This document shows, piece by piece, positions 44,854 through 53,913 of a stretch of 64,000 nucleotides of DNA. This DNA comes from Acidobacteriota bacterium (GTDB taxonomy: Bacteria > Acidobacteriota > UBA4820 > DSQY01): positions 1 to 64,000 of the forward strand of contig JAJYLT010000018.1 in NCBI GenBank assembly GCA_021787565.1, read 5' to 3'. The number at the start of each line of letters is the position of its first letter. Within the stretch, counting starts at the first letter, position 1. The translations under genes were made by a program, and so were the position numbers. The notes below the pieces were generated by a model. It searched no databases. It worked only from the letters and a program-made list of their open reading frames with translations, and was not told the origin of the DNA.

Positions 44854-45246
44854 ATGCGACCTCACGAGAACCTTGATGTTTGGAAGATTTCCATGAATTT
44901 GGTGACCGAGATTTACGGGATCACTCGCGCCTTTCCGAAGGAGGAGGTTTTCGGACTTTCTTCACAGATGCGCCGATCCGCTGTCAGCATTCCCGCCAAC
45001 ATAGCCGAAGGATGTGCCCGCAGAGGCAAAAAGGAGCGTGACCAGTTCCTGTATGTGGCTCGCGCATCCCTGAGCGAGCTCGAGACCCATCTGGAGATTG
45101 CCCGCCGTCTCGAGTACTTGAAGGAGGAAGTCCACCGTTCCTTGGCGGCGACATGTGGGCGAGTGTCCGCTCTCATCGACGGGCTCCTGAACGCCCATCC
45201 ACCCAGCCCCCTGATTACCCAGTCACCTAGTCACCTAGTCACCTAG
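44854..45246 (+). CDS. Four-helix-bundle protein (S23/IVP-like), intact copy
   Basis: A 130-residue protein of the 23S-rRNA-intervening-sequence (TIGR02436) family: HENLDVWKISMNLVTEIYGI, FPKEEVFGLSSQMRRSAVSI, PANIAEGCARRGKKERDQF and VARASLSELETHLEIARRLEYL. GAGGAGGGGG precedes the ATG. The last dozen residues (ITQSPSHLVT) and the TAG are read from the CACCTAGT array. Family function is unknown. Two broken relatives lie at 51.3 and 53.4 kb, each before a phosphodiesterase gene, as here. Confidence 0.88.
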   Translation: MRPHENLDVWKISMNLVTEIYGITRAFPKEEVFGLSSQMRRSAVSIPANIAEGCARRGKKERDQFLYVARASLSELETHLEIARRLEYLKEEVHRSLAATCGRVSALIDGLLNAHPPSPLITQSPSHLVT

Positions 45247-45257
45247 TCACCTAGTCC
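45221..45257. repeat. CACCTAGT array at the end of the four-helix-bundle gene
   Basis: About five CACCTAGT units overlap the gene's last codons and end about 20 bases before the next ATG. Confidence 0.85.
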
Positions 45258-45277
45258 CGACAGTCCTCGGAGGCCCC

Positions 45278-46582
45278 ATGGCTCTTCTAAGCAAACTCTT
45301 CTCGAGATCCACCCAGTCCCGCGCGGTGCTGATCGGCCTGGACGGGGTGCCCTTCACGCTCCTGCAGGGGCTCATCGCGAAGGGTGTGACGCCGAACCTG
45401 GGCAGGCTCGCCGCGGCGGGTCCCTCGCATTTCCAGCAGATGGACGCCACGCTGCCGGAGATCTCGTCGGTTTCGTGGTCCTCCTTCATGACCGGCACGA
45501 ACCCCGCGCGCCACGGCATCTACGGCTTCATGGACCTGAAGCCCGGTACCTACCAGATGTATTTCCCGAGCTATCCGCACCTCAAGGCCGAGCCCCTCTG
45601 GGACACGCTGGGCAAGCGGGGCAAGCGTTCGGTCGTCCTCAACCTCCCCGGCACCTACCCCGCCCGGCCGCACGAGGGGGTCCTCGTCTCGGGCTTCGTG
45701 GCCATCGACCTAAAGAGGGCCGTCCATCCGCCCTCCATCCTGCCAGAGCTGGAGAAGATGGGCTACCGCATCGACGTGGACACCAGCAAGGCCGCGGACG
45801 CGGACTTCCTCTTCCGGGATCTCGACGAGACCCTCGCCGCGCGGGAGCGGGCCTTCGATTATTGTTGGAAGACCGAGAATTGGGACCTCTTCGTGGCCAT
45901 CATCACGGGGACGGACCGGCTCCAGCACTTCCAGTGGCACGCCGTGGCCGACCCCTCCCACCCCAACCACGAGCGGGCCATGGCCTACTACGCCAAGGCC
46001 GACGCCGTCGTGGGGCGGCTGCTCGACCGCCTGGGCGGGGATGACCTCTGCCTGCTCATGAGCGACCACGGCTTCTGCGGCATCGAGACGGAGGTCTTGG
46101 TGAACCGCCATCTGGTGAGCGGCGGCTTCCTGAAGTGGGAGAAGGACCCGCCCGACTCCTTCGCGGACATCCACCCCGAGGCCCGCGCCTTCGCCCTGGA
46201 CCCGTCGCGGATCTATCTCCACCGCAAGGGCCGCTACCCCAAGGGCCGCGTGGAGGAGCGGGAGGTTCCGGCGCTCAGGGAGGAGCTGAAGGCCTTCTTC
46301 CTGGGCCTGGAATACGACGGCCGGCGGTTCATCAAGGAGGTCTTCTTTCCCGAGCAGATCTACGAGGGGCCGGAGTTCGACAAGGCCCCCGACCTGGTCC
46401 TGCTCACCTCCGACGGCTTCGACCTGAAGGGGAACCCGAAGAAGGCCGAACCCTTCGCCCGCACGCACTTCACGGGCATGCACAACCGCCACGACGCCTT
46501 CCTCCTCTCGAACCGGCCCCTGCCCGACAAGAGGCCGCACATCGAGGACGTGCATGGGCTTCTCCTGCAGGCGATCGGTTGA
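45278..46582 (+). CDS. Alkaline-phosphatase-superfamily phosphodiesterase/phosphotransferase 2
   Basis: A 434-residue protein: AVLIGLDGVPFTLL (metal Asp), ISSVSWSSFMTGTNPARHGIYGF (nucleophile region, Ser at the usual Thr/Ser position), ITGTDRLQHFQWH, LCLLMSDHGFCGIETEVLVN and a late FARTHFTGMHNRHDAFLL. No signal peptide. GGAGG lies just upstream of the ATG. It has no LGY tail. It is the second member of a four-helix-bundle / phosphodiesterase pair. Confidence 0.87.
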   Translation: MALLSKLFSRSTQSRAVLIGLDGVPFTLLQGLIAKGVTPNLGRLAAAGPSHFQQMDATLPEISSVSWSSFMTGTNPARHGIYGFMDLKPGTYQMYFPSYPHLKAEPLWDTLGKRGKRSVVLNLPGTYPARPHEGVLVSGFVAIDLKRAVHPPSILPELEKMGYRIDVDTSKAADADFLFRDLDETLAARERAFDYCWKTENWDLFVAIITGTDRLQHFQWHAVADPSHPNHERAMAYYAKADAVVGRLLDRLGGDDLCLLMSDHGFCGIETEVLVNRHLVSGGFLKWEKDPPDSFADIHPEARAFALDPSRIYLHRKGRYPKGRVEEREVPALREELKAFFLGLEYDGRRFIKEVFFPEQIYEGPEFDKAPDLVLLTSDGFDLKGNPKKAEPFARTHFTGMHNRHDAFLLSNRPLPDKRPHIEDVHGLLLQAIG

Positions 46583-46603
46583 GCCCCGCTCACCGGCGGC
46601 CAC

Positions 46604-46754
46604 GCCAATCCCGCTATGGAGGCGCAACCCCTTTGTAGGAGCGGCGCCTCGCCGCGAGCCGGGTGAACCCGCAAAGACCGGCGAAATCCCTTGAACGCCG
46701 CATCGCGCCGGCGGCGGCGCTCCTACGGAGGAAAATCCATCGCGGAATTTGCCC
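46604..46754. mobile_element. MITE-like repeat, copy 2 (diverged, inverted)
   Basis: It reads as the complement of copies 1, 3 and 4: AATCCCGCTATGG at the left, GTAGGAGCGGCGCCTCGCC, then GGCGGCGCTCCTACG and ATCCATCGCGGAATTTG at the right. More substitutions than the others; no clear target duplication. Confidence 0.7.
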
Positions 46755-46766
46755 CCCCCCGCGAGG

Positions 46767-46796
46767 TTGCCAGTGAGGCGCGGGGGCTGGTAGAAT
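46767..46796 (+). promoter_or_regulatory. Putative promoter of the radical SAM gene
   Basis: TTGCCA, 18-base spacer, TAGAAT, just after the repeat and about 75 bases before ATG 46871. Confidence 0.5.
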
Positions 46797-46870
46797 AACA
46801 ATTGAGCATCGTCGCGGGGGAGGGCGGGGATCGAGGAGGCGGCCCTTGGGGCCCGCCGGAGGAGTTTGCC

Positions 46871-48007
46871 ATGACCGCCCAAACCGGGCTCGCGCCCGTC
46901 GCCATACGTGCTCCCCAGGCCAGAGCGGCCGCCGAGGTCACCCCCGAGGCCGCCAAGGTGTTGCCGGTGCTCTTCGTCCGGTGGCAGCTCCAGTTCACCA
47001 AGTGCTCCCTCCAGTGCCCCTACTGCATCGCCGAGTGGACCAAGCGCCCGGTGGACTTCCGCCCCGACCGCTTCCGGCGCATCGTGGACCGTCTGCTCGA
47101 ACAGCCCTACCGGCTCGTGATCCGCCTTGGGGTGGAGGGCGAGATCTTCCTCTCGCCGGAGATCCAGGAGGGCGTGATCCGCCTCTCCCACCATCCCAAG
47201 GTGGAGGGCATCTCCTTCTCCACGAACATGATGGCCTCGGACGACAAGGTGGCGGCCTTTCTGGACCGCGCCGACTGCGGCAAGGTGGGCATGGGCTGCA
47301 CGATCCACGACACGCAGATCACCGAGGAGCAGGCCGAGGGCTTCTTCCGCCGCATCGAGATGATCCAGAAGCGGGGCGTGCTGGTCTTCGTGGGCTACGT
47401 GGCCAAGCCCGACCGCTTCGACTACATGCGCCGCTACAAGGCGCGCCTGGACGCGCTGGGAGTCCCCTTCATCTCCAACGAGTACAACGGCGCCTTCGAG
47501 CACGTGCCCTACCCGGAGGCCTACACGAGCGAAGACCGGCGCGAACTTCGGCAGTTTCTCTGGACCGACCACTATTACGAGATGCTCGTGGAGCGCAGGA
47601 ACCCGAAGGGCAAGCCCTGTCTGGCCGGGCACCGGTACATCTACCTGGGGAGCGACGGCAAGATCCTCTCCTGCGGCAACGACCGCAACCTCCCGTGGAA
47701 CCTCTGGCAGAAGGCCGCCTGGCACCTCAACAAGCAGTGGCCCGCCCGGATCCAGGCCCGCCGCGTCCGGCGCCGCCAGCTCGGCAACATCCTCACGGAC
47801 GACCTGAGGCTCGCCGACGCGCCGCGGCGCTGCCCGCACACCTCCTGCACCTGCGGGAACGAGGCCCAGGCCTTCTTCCAGGTCGGCGAGGAGTACCACC
47901 GGACCCGCACCCTGCGTGTGATCTACCCCAAGTCCCGCGCCGCCGAGCTGGAGGCCCGCTACCCCAACCTCAAGCCTCTGGAGGAGGGCGCGTGGAAGCG
48001 GTCCTGA
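46871..48007 (+). CDS. Radical SAM protein with C-terminal cysteine cluster
   Basis: 378 residues. The cluster motif CSLQCPYC (CxxxCxxC) binds the SAM iron-sulfur centre. The TIM-barrel-like body includes EGEIFLSPEIQEG and FVGYVAKPDRFDYM. A C-terminal group (KPCLAGHRYIYLGSDGKILSCGN and CPHTSCTCG) could hold an auxiliary cluster (SPASM/twitch-like). Start ATG 46871 after GGAGGAG is chosen over an upstream TTG. Placed between phosphodiesterase and sulfatase-fold genes, it may modify a sugar or lipid; substrate unknown. Confidence 0.85.
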   Translation: MTAQTGLAPVAIRAPQARAAAEVTPEAAKVLPVLFVRWQLQFTKCSLQCPYCIAEWTKRPVDFRPDRFRRIVDRLLEQPYRLVIRLGVEGEIFLSPEIQEGVIRLSHHPKVEGISFSTNMMASDDKVAAFLDRADCGKVGMGCTIHDTQITEEQAEGFFRRIEMIQKRGVLVFVGYVAKPDRFDYMRRYKARLDALGVPFISNEYNGAFEHVPYPEAYTSEDRRELRQFLWTDHYYEMLVERRNPKGKPCLAGHRYIYLGSDGKILSCGNDRNLPWNLWQKAAWHLNKQWPARIQARRVRRRQLGNILTDDLRLADAPRRCPHTSCTCGNEAQAFFQVGEEYHRTRTLRVIYPKSRAAELEARYPNLKPLEEGAWKRS

Positions 48008-48120
48008 TGCCGTGGACATGCCGGAGGAGCGCCCGTCGCATCGGCCGGGAGAGCCGATGAAGGGGAGAGGGGCCGCACCGGGGGGGATTCCATCCGGACA
48101 ACCAGTGGAAAGGTGAAGCC

Positions 48121-49419
48121 ATGCTCGTCTGCCTGATCACCCTGGACTGCGTGCGCTCCGACCACCTGGGAGGAGCGCTGACCCCGGCGCTGAACGCCCT
48201 GTCGCCCGAGTGGACCACCTTCGAACAGGCCTTCGCCCAGAGCCAGAACACCCTTAGCTCGCACCTCACCATGCTCACCTCCAACTATCTCTTCCAGCAC
48301 GGGGTCTACTCGAACTACGCCCAGAAGGCCCTCCCGCCTCACGCCCTGCCGGCGCGCATCAAGGCCCTCGGCTGGGACTGCCAGGCCATCACCGGCGTGG
48401 ACTTTCTCGCGCAGTTCCTGGGAAACCAGGTAGGGGGCCGGGACCCGCGTTTTCCCGATCCGTCGGACCAGAGCCTGGTGGCCCGCGTCACCCGGCGTCT
48501 CTACGGGCGGAGGACGCCGGCCGAGAAGACCCTCGCGCGGGGGCTGCGGTGGCTGGCGGCCAAGGGCCGCAGGCGCGACGCCTTCCTCTGGCTTCACCTC
48601 TTCGACGCCCACATGGTCTACGAGGCTCCCCCCGCCTTCACGAAGGCGCACGTCACCGCCGAGGGCGGCGGGGGGAAGAGCGTGTCCGACCAGCTCAAGG
48701 AGAGAGGCTGGTTCTCGCCCCGCTTCCCGGAGTACGACCAGCCCCTTCCGCTCGAACACTTCCCCCAGCGCTACCGCGCCGCCGTGGCCTACGAGGACAG
48801 CCGGCTCGGGGAGTTCGTGGCGGCCCTCAAGGCCAGGGGGTGGTGGGACGACGCCCTGGTCGTGGTGACCGCGGACCACGGCGAGTGCCTCATGGGGGAC
48901 CACGCCGTCTACTGCGCCCACAAGAAGCTCTTCGACACGACGGTGCACGTTCCCCTGCGCGTCAAGTTCCCGCGGGGGCGCCACGCCGGCGAGACGGTGG
49001 GGGCTCTGGTCCAGCACGTGGATTTCGCGACCACGGTGGCGTCCCTGGCCGGCTTCGAGGAGCCGCTCTACATGGGGCGGGACCTTGCGGCCGTGGCGGA
49101 GGGCCGGGATCCCGGCCACGCCGTGGTCTTCTCCGAGCACGTGGACAACTTCCTGCGCTGCGCGCGGGACCGGGACTGGATCTACGTGGAGGAGGTCCCG
49201 GGCCAGCCGAACAAGTGGGGGCTCGCCATGGAACCGGGGAACCTCTTCCGGAGGGACGCCGCTCCGGCCCCGCCCGGATCGGACCCCCACGCCCGGCGCC
49301 TCAAGGAGGCCCTGGACGGCCTCCTGTCCGGCCGGCCGGAGGTGGCGGCCGCGTGGGGCGAGTCCCGCGAGGCGGAGGCCGAGATGGCCGAGCGCCTCAA
49401 AGAGCTGGGCTACATGTGA
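48121..49419 (+). CDS. Sulfatase-fold enzyme without the formylglycine cysteine, LGY tail
   Basis: A 432-residue alkaline-phosphatase-superfamily protein: CLITLDCVRSDHLGG (metal site), AFAQSQNTLSSHLTMLTSNY where sulfatases have CxPSR, LHLFDAHMVYEAPP, VVVTADHGECLMGDHAVY and HKKLFDTTVHVPL. Because a Thr stands in for the Cys/Ser that becomes formylglycine, it is more likely a phospho- than a sulfo-hydrolase or transferase. The C-terminus is MAERLKELGYM. No signal peptide. Confidence 0.85.
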   Translation: MLVCLITLDCVRSDHLGGALTPALNALSPEWTTFEQAFAQSQNTLSSHLTMLTSNYLFQHGVYSNYAQKALPPHALPARIKALGWDCQAITGVDFLAQFLGNQVGGRDPRFPDPSDQSLVARVTRRLYGRRTPAEKTLARGLRWLAAKGRRRDAFLWLHLFDAHMVYEAPPAFTKAHVTAEGGGGKSVSDQLKERGWFSPRFPEYDQPLPLEHFPQRYRAAVAYEDSRLGEFVAALKARGWWDDALVVVTADHGECLMGDHAVYCAHKKLFDTTVHVPLRVKFPRGRHAGETVGALVQHVDFATTVASLAGFEEPLYMGRDLAAVAEGRDPGHAVVFSEHVDNFLRCARDRDWIYVEEVPGQPNKWGLAMEPGNLFRRDAAPAPPGSDPHARRLKEALDGLLSGRPEVAAAWGESREAEAEMAERLKELGYM

Positions 49420-49739
49420 GAGGGGAAGGGGCCTTGGAAGCCGGAAGGCAGAGATTCACCACCAAGACACGAAGACACCAAGGCGCAATGGATTGGGGAT
49501 CGGGAGCATGCGAATGGCGAATGGGAAGACCTTTTGTCGGCCCTTCTTACTTTTCACTTTTCACTCCTCCGGCCGCCGGCGCCGGGGTCCTCCACTCCTC
49601 ACTCCTCACTTCCCACTCCTCACTTCTACGGTCTTCCTGGCGCTCTTTTCAATGCGCAATTCGCCATTTCCTCCGCGTCTCTATGGTCTCCGTGGTCTCC
49701 GTGGTTAGGTCTTGATTGGAACCGCGAATTGGGAGCCGC
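49420..49739. other. Gene-free spacer with word-like repeats
   Basis: No gene seen. It holds ACCAAGACACGAAGACACCAAGG, GCGAATGGCGAATGGG, TTTTCACTTTTCACTCC, CTCCTCACTTCCCACTCCTCAC and GGTCTCCGTGGTCTCCGTGG, words that recur in spacers at 15.6, 22.6, 36.2 and 61.2 kb. Confidence 0.6.
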
Positions 49740-51257
49740 ATGAGCGCCGACGAAATTTCACCCCAGCCCCCGATCTCCGCGGACAACGCGCGCACCGTGG
49801 CCAGGGAGGGCGGCTGGGCCGGGCTCTTCAACGTCCTGGGCGCCATCATCCGCTACGGCAACGCCATCATCGTGACGCGGGTGCTGGGGGCCAAGCTGTA
49901 CGGGCTCTACGTTCTCGCCAACCGGGTGGTGACGGTCATCTCGGTCCCCTCGGGCCTGGGGCTGCCCACCTCCCTGGTCCACTTCACCGCCACCTACGCG
50001 GACACGGGCCAGTGGGGCAAGCTCCGCTGGTTCATCCGGGCGGCCTTCCGCACGGCGGTCCTCTCGAGCGGCGTGGGGGCCGTGCTCATCCTGGTCCTTG
50101 GCCCGTGGGCCTCGCACTCCCTCTTCGAGAAGGACGGGCTCCTGCTGCCTCTGAGCGGCCTGGCCCTCGCCCTGCCCTTCTGGGTGCTCTACCAGGTCTG
50201 CGCCGGCGGGCTCCAGGGGCTCAAGGCCATACGGGGCAAGGTCTTCATCGAGCGCATCGCGCACCCCCTGGTCTTCAGCGCGATGCTCCTCATCGCGGGG
50301 TTCTACTTCCGAAGCCTGGAGTACGTGCTCGTCTGCTTCTTCGCCGCCGCGGTGATGGTCTTCATCCTGGGCCTCACCTGGTTGCGCAAGCGCCTCGCGC
50401 TCCTGCCCTCCCCGCCGCCCTCCCCGCCCATGTGGGGACGCCTCCTCTCTTTCTCCACGCCCGTGATGTTCATGCAGTTCCTCAACTACTTCATCACCTG
50501 GTCGGACATTCTGGTTCTAGGGCACTTCGGCTCGGCCGCGAACGTGGGGGTCTACGGCATCGCCTCCACGCTCGGCCAGGGGGTGAGCATGCCCACGGAC
50601 GCCATGGGCACCTCGCTGGCCCCCTCCTTTTCGGGCCTCTCGGGGCGGGGCGAGAAGGCCGAGCTGAGGCGGCTCTTCCACACCTCCACCCGGTGGATCT
50701 TCCTGCTGGCCACCTTCGCCGGGCTGGGGCTCATCCTGGCCGGGCCCGCCGTCCTCCGGCTCTTCGGCCGCGATTTCGAGAAGGGTTACCTGGCCCTCTG
50801 CCTGCTGGCCTTGGGGCAGATGATTTCGGCGGCCTACGGCGCCAACGGCACCCTCATCACCATGACGGGCCATCCCAAGGTGAACCTCTACAACGCCATC
50901 TTTCTCGGCCCCGGCAACCTGGCCCTCTGCCTCTTCCTCATCCCCCGCTACGGGCTCGTGGGGGCCGCGGCCTCAGCCGCCTTCTCCTGGACCATCCTGA
51001 ACGCGACGAGGGCGGTCGAGGTCTGGGTCCTGCTCCGGATCGGCCCCTGGGACCGCACCATCCTCAAGCCCCTCGCGGCCTTCCTGGCCGGCGCCGTGTG
51101 CGGCGGGGCGGCCTTCCACTTCATCCATCCCCTCGTGGGCGCCGCCGTGGGCCTGTCGATCTACGCCGGCCTCTGGTATCTTCTCCGCCCCGAGCCGGAG
51201 GACTGGGACATGCTCAAGAGGGCGTGGGGGAAGCTTCGAAGGGGGCCTGGATCGTGA
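49740..51257 (+). CDS. wzx: Polysaccharide flippase (Wzx/MATE-MOP superfamily)
   Basis: A 505-residue membrane protein with about 12-14 hydrophobic helices. It starts AREGGWAGLFNVLGAIIRYG with VTRVLGAKLYGLYVLANRVV, typical of lipid-linked oligosaccharide flippases. Later ILVLGHFGSAANVGVYGIAS and GAAASAAFSWTILNATRA fit the family. Start ATG 49740 is preferred over TTG 49716. It would export lipid-linked repeat units before polymerisation. A GATGAGGT array begins directly at the stop. Confidence 0.92.
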   Translation: MSADEISPQPPISADNARTVAREGGWAGLFNVLGAIIRYGNAIIVTRVLGAKLYGLYVLANRVVTVISVPSGLGLPTSLVHFTATYADTGQWGKLRWFIRAAFRTAVLSSGVGAVLILVLGPWASHSLFEKDGLLLPLSGLALALPFWVLYQVCAGGLQGLKAIRGKVFIERIAHPLVFSAMLLIAGFYFRSLEYVLVCFFAAAVMVFILGLTWLRKRLALLPSPPPSPPMWGRLLSFSTPVMFMQFLNYFITWSDILVLGHFGSAANVGVYGIASTLGQGVSMPTDAMGTSLAPSFSGLSGRGEKAELRRLFHTSTRWIFLLATFAGLGLILAGPAVLRLFGRDFEKGYLALCLLALGQMISAAYGANGTLITMTGHPKVNLYNAIFLGPGNLALCLFLIPRYGLVGAAASAAFSWTILNATRAVEVWVLLRIGPWDRTILKPLAAFLAGAVCGGAAFHFIHPLVGAAVGLSIYAGLWYLLRPEPEDWDMLKRAWGKLRRGPGS

Positions 51258-51290
51258 TGAGGTGATGAGGTAATGAGGTGATGAGGGAGG
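51256..51290. repeat. GATGAGGT array after the flippase
   Basis: GATGAGGTGATGAGGTAATG-type units start at the stop codon. A complementary CTCATCTC/CTCATCCC run (51519-51549) precedes the next phosphodiesterase gene. Confidence 0.85.
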
Positions 51291-51296
51291 GCGAAG

Positions 51297-51491
51297 ATGG
51301 CTGGAGGGAGGGGACCGGTGAAAATGGATGAGGGGCAGTTCTATTACATTGCGAGGGCTTCGCTCAGCGAGCTGGAGACTCACGTGGAGATCGCGCGAAG
51401 GTTACAGTTCATGCCGGACGATGCGGTTTCCCTCCTTCGGAAGCAGTGCAGCCGCATAGCCGCCTCGATCAATGGGATGGTCCGAAAATGA
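51297..51491 (+). pseudogene. Truncated four-helix-bundle gene (C-terminal half only)
   Basis: From about 51330 it encodes YYIARASLSELETHVEIARR, LQFMPDDAVSLLRKQCSRIA and INGMVRK, the last two helices of the family. The N-terminal half present at 44854 is missing, replaced by unrelated MAGGRGPVKMDEGQ. Nearly identical at the DNA level to the 3' part of the broken copy at 53689-53834. It may be a short ORF but is probably a relic. Confidence 0.75.
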
Positions 51492-51570
51492 ACGGTGCTC
51501 CCTTCCATGGGTCCTTCCTCATCTCCTCATCCCCTCATCTCCTCATCTCGTCTCCCGAAGGAAGTCTCCC

Positions 51571-53184
51571 ATGACCCGCCCCCTCCTCATCCTCGGCCTG
51601 GACGGCGCGACGTGGGACCTCATCGGCCCGTGGGCGGAGGCCGGCGAGCTGCCGCTCTTCGCGAGGCTCCGCGCGGAGGGGAGCTGGGGCCCGCTGCGCT
51701 CGGTGACGCCAAACCTCACGCCACCGGGGTGGACCACGGCCTTCACGGGCGTGAACCCCGGCAAGCACGGCATCTTCGACTTCTTCACGCTGGAGGCGGG
51801 CTCCACCTCCCCCCGCGTGATCTCCAGCGTCGATCGAAGGGCCCCCGCCCTCTGGGAGATCCTGGGGCACGCGGGGCTGTGCTGCGGCGTCGCGAACGTG
51901 CCCTGCACCTACCCGGCGGACGAGGTGCGCGGCTTTTTCATCACCGGCATGGGGACGCCCGGCTTCGTGGGCGCCTGGGCCCACCCGGCGGAGGAGCGCG
52001 AGAGGATACGCTCCCGCTTCCCCGACTTCGCCCTCGGCGCCGACCACCACCTCATCACCCGGGGCGACCTCACGGGCTTTCTCGACGATCTCTACCGGCT
52101 CACCGAGGTGCAGGAGACCCTCCTGTGCGACCTCGTGGCGCGCCACGAGCCCGACGTGCTGGCCTTCGTCTACGACGATCTGGACCGCGTCATGCACTTC
52201 TTCTGGCGCTTCATGGATCCTACCCACCCCCGCTACCAGCCGGCGGAGGAGAAGATCGCGAGGGCGATCCTGCGCTACTACCAGCGGATCGAGCGGGGGA
52301 TCGAGCGGCTCAGGGACGCCATGGGAGCCGAGGTGGACCTCTGCCTCCTCTCCGACCACGGCTTCGGGCCGCTCCACACCGACGTCTACCTGAACCGCGT
52401 GCTCGCCGACTGGGGCTGCCTCGCCCCCGCCCTCGTCGCCCGCGAGGCCATCCGGAAGCCGCTCTGGAAGCGGGCCGCCAGGACGCTCGTGCCGCAGGGC
52501 GTCCGCACGTGGCTGCGCCGCAACGTGAAGGCCTCGCCCCTCGGTTCGCCCCTGGGTTTCATCGACTGGAGCCGCACAAAGGCCTTCTACGCCAGCGTCT
52601 CCGGGCGCAGCGTCTACCTCAACGTAAAGGGCCGCCAGCCCTTCGGCACCGTGGAGCCGGGCGCGGAATACGAGGCCCTGCGGGCCGAGCTGAAGGAGCG
52701 CCTCCTCGGCCTTCAAGACCCCGCCACGGGAGAGAAAGTGGCGCGGGCCGTCTTCACCCGCGAGGAGATCTACCACGGCCCGTACGTCGGGGAGGCGCCC
52801 GACCTGCTCATCCAGGAGGACGGCCGCTACGCCTACCGCGTGGACTGGAGCGAGGCGCGCTTCGCCCCCGCCTCCCAATACGGCGCCGACAAGTCCGGCT
52901 CCCATCGGCGGGACGGCGTTCTGCTCCTCCACGGCCCCAGCTTCAAGGCCGCGCGGGTGCGCAATGCCCAATTACAAGACCTGACCCCGACGGTGCTGGC
53001 CGCGCTGGGACTGCCGGTGGGCGAGGAGATGGACGGCCGCGTCCTCGCCGAGGCCTTCCGCACGCCGCCGTCCACTGGCACCGCCTCCTACGCCGGCCTG
53101 CGCGGCGGCTCGGGCGCCTCGGCCCTCAACGAGGGCGAGGAGGCCCAGCTCGCCGAGAAGCTCAAGGGGCTGGGGTATATGTAG
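51571..53184 (+). CDS. Alkaline-phosphatase-superfamily phosphodiesterase/phosphotransferase 3, LGY tail
   Basis: A 537-residue protein: LLILGLDGATWDLI (metal Asp), TPPGWTTAFTGVNPGKHGIFDFF (nucleophile Thr), FVYDDLDRVMHFFWRF, LCLLSDHGFGPLHTDVYLN and SGSHRRDGVLLLHGP. No signal peptide. Start ATG 51571, preceded by CTCGTCTCCCGAAGGAAG; the same leader type precedes gene 53914. It ends LAEKLKGLGYM. It is closely related to the next phosphodiesterase, probably by cassette duplication. Confidence 0.9.
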   Translation: MTRPLLILGLDGATWDLIGPWAEAGELPLFARLRAEGSWGPLRSVTPNLTPPGWTTAFTGVNPGKHGIFDFFTLEAGSTSPRVISSVDRRAPALWEILGHAGLCCGVANVPCTYPADEVRGFFITGMGTPGFVGAWAHPAEERERIRSRFPDFALGADHHLITRGDLTGFLDDLYRLTEVQETLLCDLVARHEPDVLAFVYDDLDRVMHFFWRFMDPTHPRYQPAEEKIARAILRYYQRIERGIERLRDAMGAEVDLCLLSDHGFGPLHTDVYLNRVLADWGCLAPALVAREAIRKPLWKRAARTLVPQGVRTWLRRNVKASPLGSPLGFIDWSRTKAFYASVSGRSVYLNVKGRQPFGTVEPGAEYEALRAELKERLLGLQDPATGEKVARAVFTREEIYHGPYVGEAPDLLIQEDGRYAYRVDWSEARFAPASQYGADKSGSHRRDGVLLLHGPSFKAARVRNAQLQDLTPTVLAALGLPVGEEMDGRVLAEAFRTPPSTGTASYAGLRGGSGASALNEGEEAQLAEKLKGLGYM

Positions 53185-53200
53185 CTTCGAAGAAGGCCTG

Positions 53201-53273
53201 GATCGTGATGAGGTGATGAGGTGATGAGGTGATGCCGAGATGATGGGATGAGGAGATGAGGAGATGAGGGAAG
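53201..53273. repeat. GATGAGGT/GATGAGGA array
   Basis: Runs of GATGAGGTGATGAGGTGATG and later GATGAGGAGATGAGG follow the stop at 53184. A complementary CTCATCCC/CTCATCAC run lies at 53862-53890. Confidence 0.85.
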
Positions 53274-53335
53274 GAAGAGAAGCGGTGGCCGTCATAGGAC
53301 CCGATGGCGCCAGTGGCGGAGGGCACAACCCAGCC

Positions 53336-53834
53336 AGACCCCACGATCGGCTGGATTCATGGAAGCTACCCGTGACTCCCGTCGTTTTGGTTCACGAGGC
53401 TGCGAAGGTATTTCCCAGAGAGGAGAATCTTGGGTTGATTTCGCAGATGCGTCGAGCGGCGCTCAGCATACCCGCCAACGTTGCGGAAGGTTCGGCCCGG
53501 AAGGCGTATCCAGTCAAGAAGCAGTTCCATTCCCAAATTCCGCGATGGAATTGCACTCGTAGGAGCGCCGCCCCCGGCGCGACGGACCGTACGCGGGCAC
53601 CGCATCCTGGTCGCAGGGTCACCCGGTTCGCGGCGAGGCGCCGCTCCTACGCAGGCGTTGAGCCGCTATCGCGGAATTAGGGTCCATTACATTGCGAGGG
53701 CTTCGCTCAGCGAGCTGGAGACTCACGTGGAGATTGCGCGAAGGTTACAGTTCATGCCGGACGATGCGGTTTCCCTCCTTCGGAAGCAGTGCAGCCGCAT
53801 AGCCGCCATGATCAACGGGATGGTCCAAGAATGA
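53336..53834 (+). pseudogene. Four-helix-bundle gene split by a MITE-like insertion
   Basis: The 5' part encodes RPHDRLDSW, PREENLGLISQMRRAALSI and PANVAEGSARK; the 3' part encodes YIARASLSELETHVEIARRL and the rest. Removing 53532-53682 plus one TCCATT joins them in frame (KKQFH-YIARAS). The start codon is also gone: the position of ATG in the intact homologue reads GCC before AGACCCCAC. Confidence 0.9.
53532..53682. mobile_element. MITE-like repeat, copy 3, inside a gene
   Basis: Ends CCCAAATTCCGCGAT and ATCGCGGAATTAGGG. TCCATT is duplicated on both sides (53526-53531, 53683-53688). Near-identical to copy 1 at 15432 apart from the terminal bases. No coding capacity. Confidence 0.92.
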
Positions 53835-53913
53835 ACGGCGCTCCCTTCTGTTTCTTTCTCCTCATCCCCTCATCCCCTCATCACCTCATCTCGTCTCCCC
53901 AAGGTCTTCTTCC

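Noticed and set aside
48121-49419. Classical arylsulfatase
   Set aside because: The CxPSR/SxPSR formylglycine motif is missing; the site reads NTLSSHLT.
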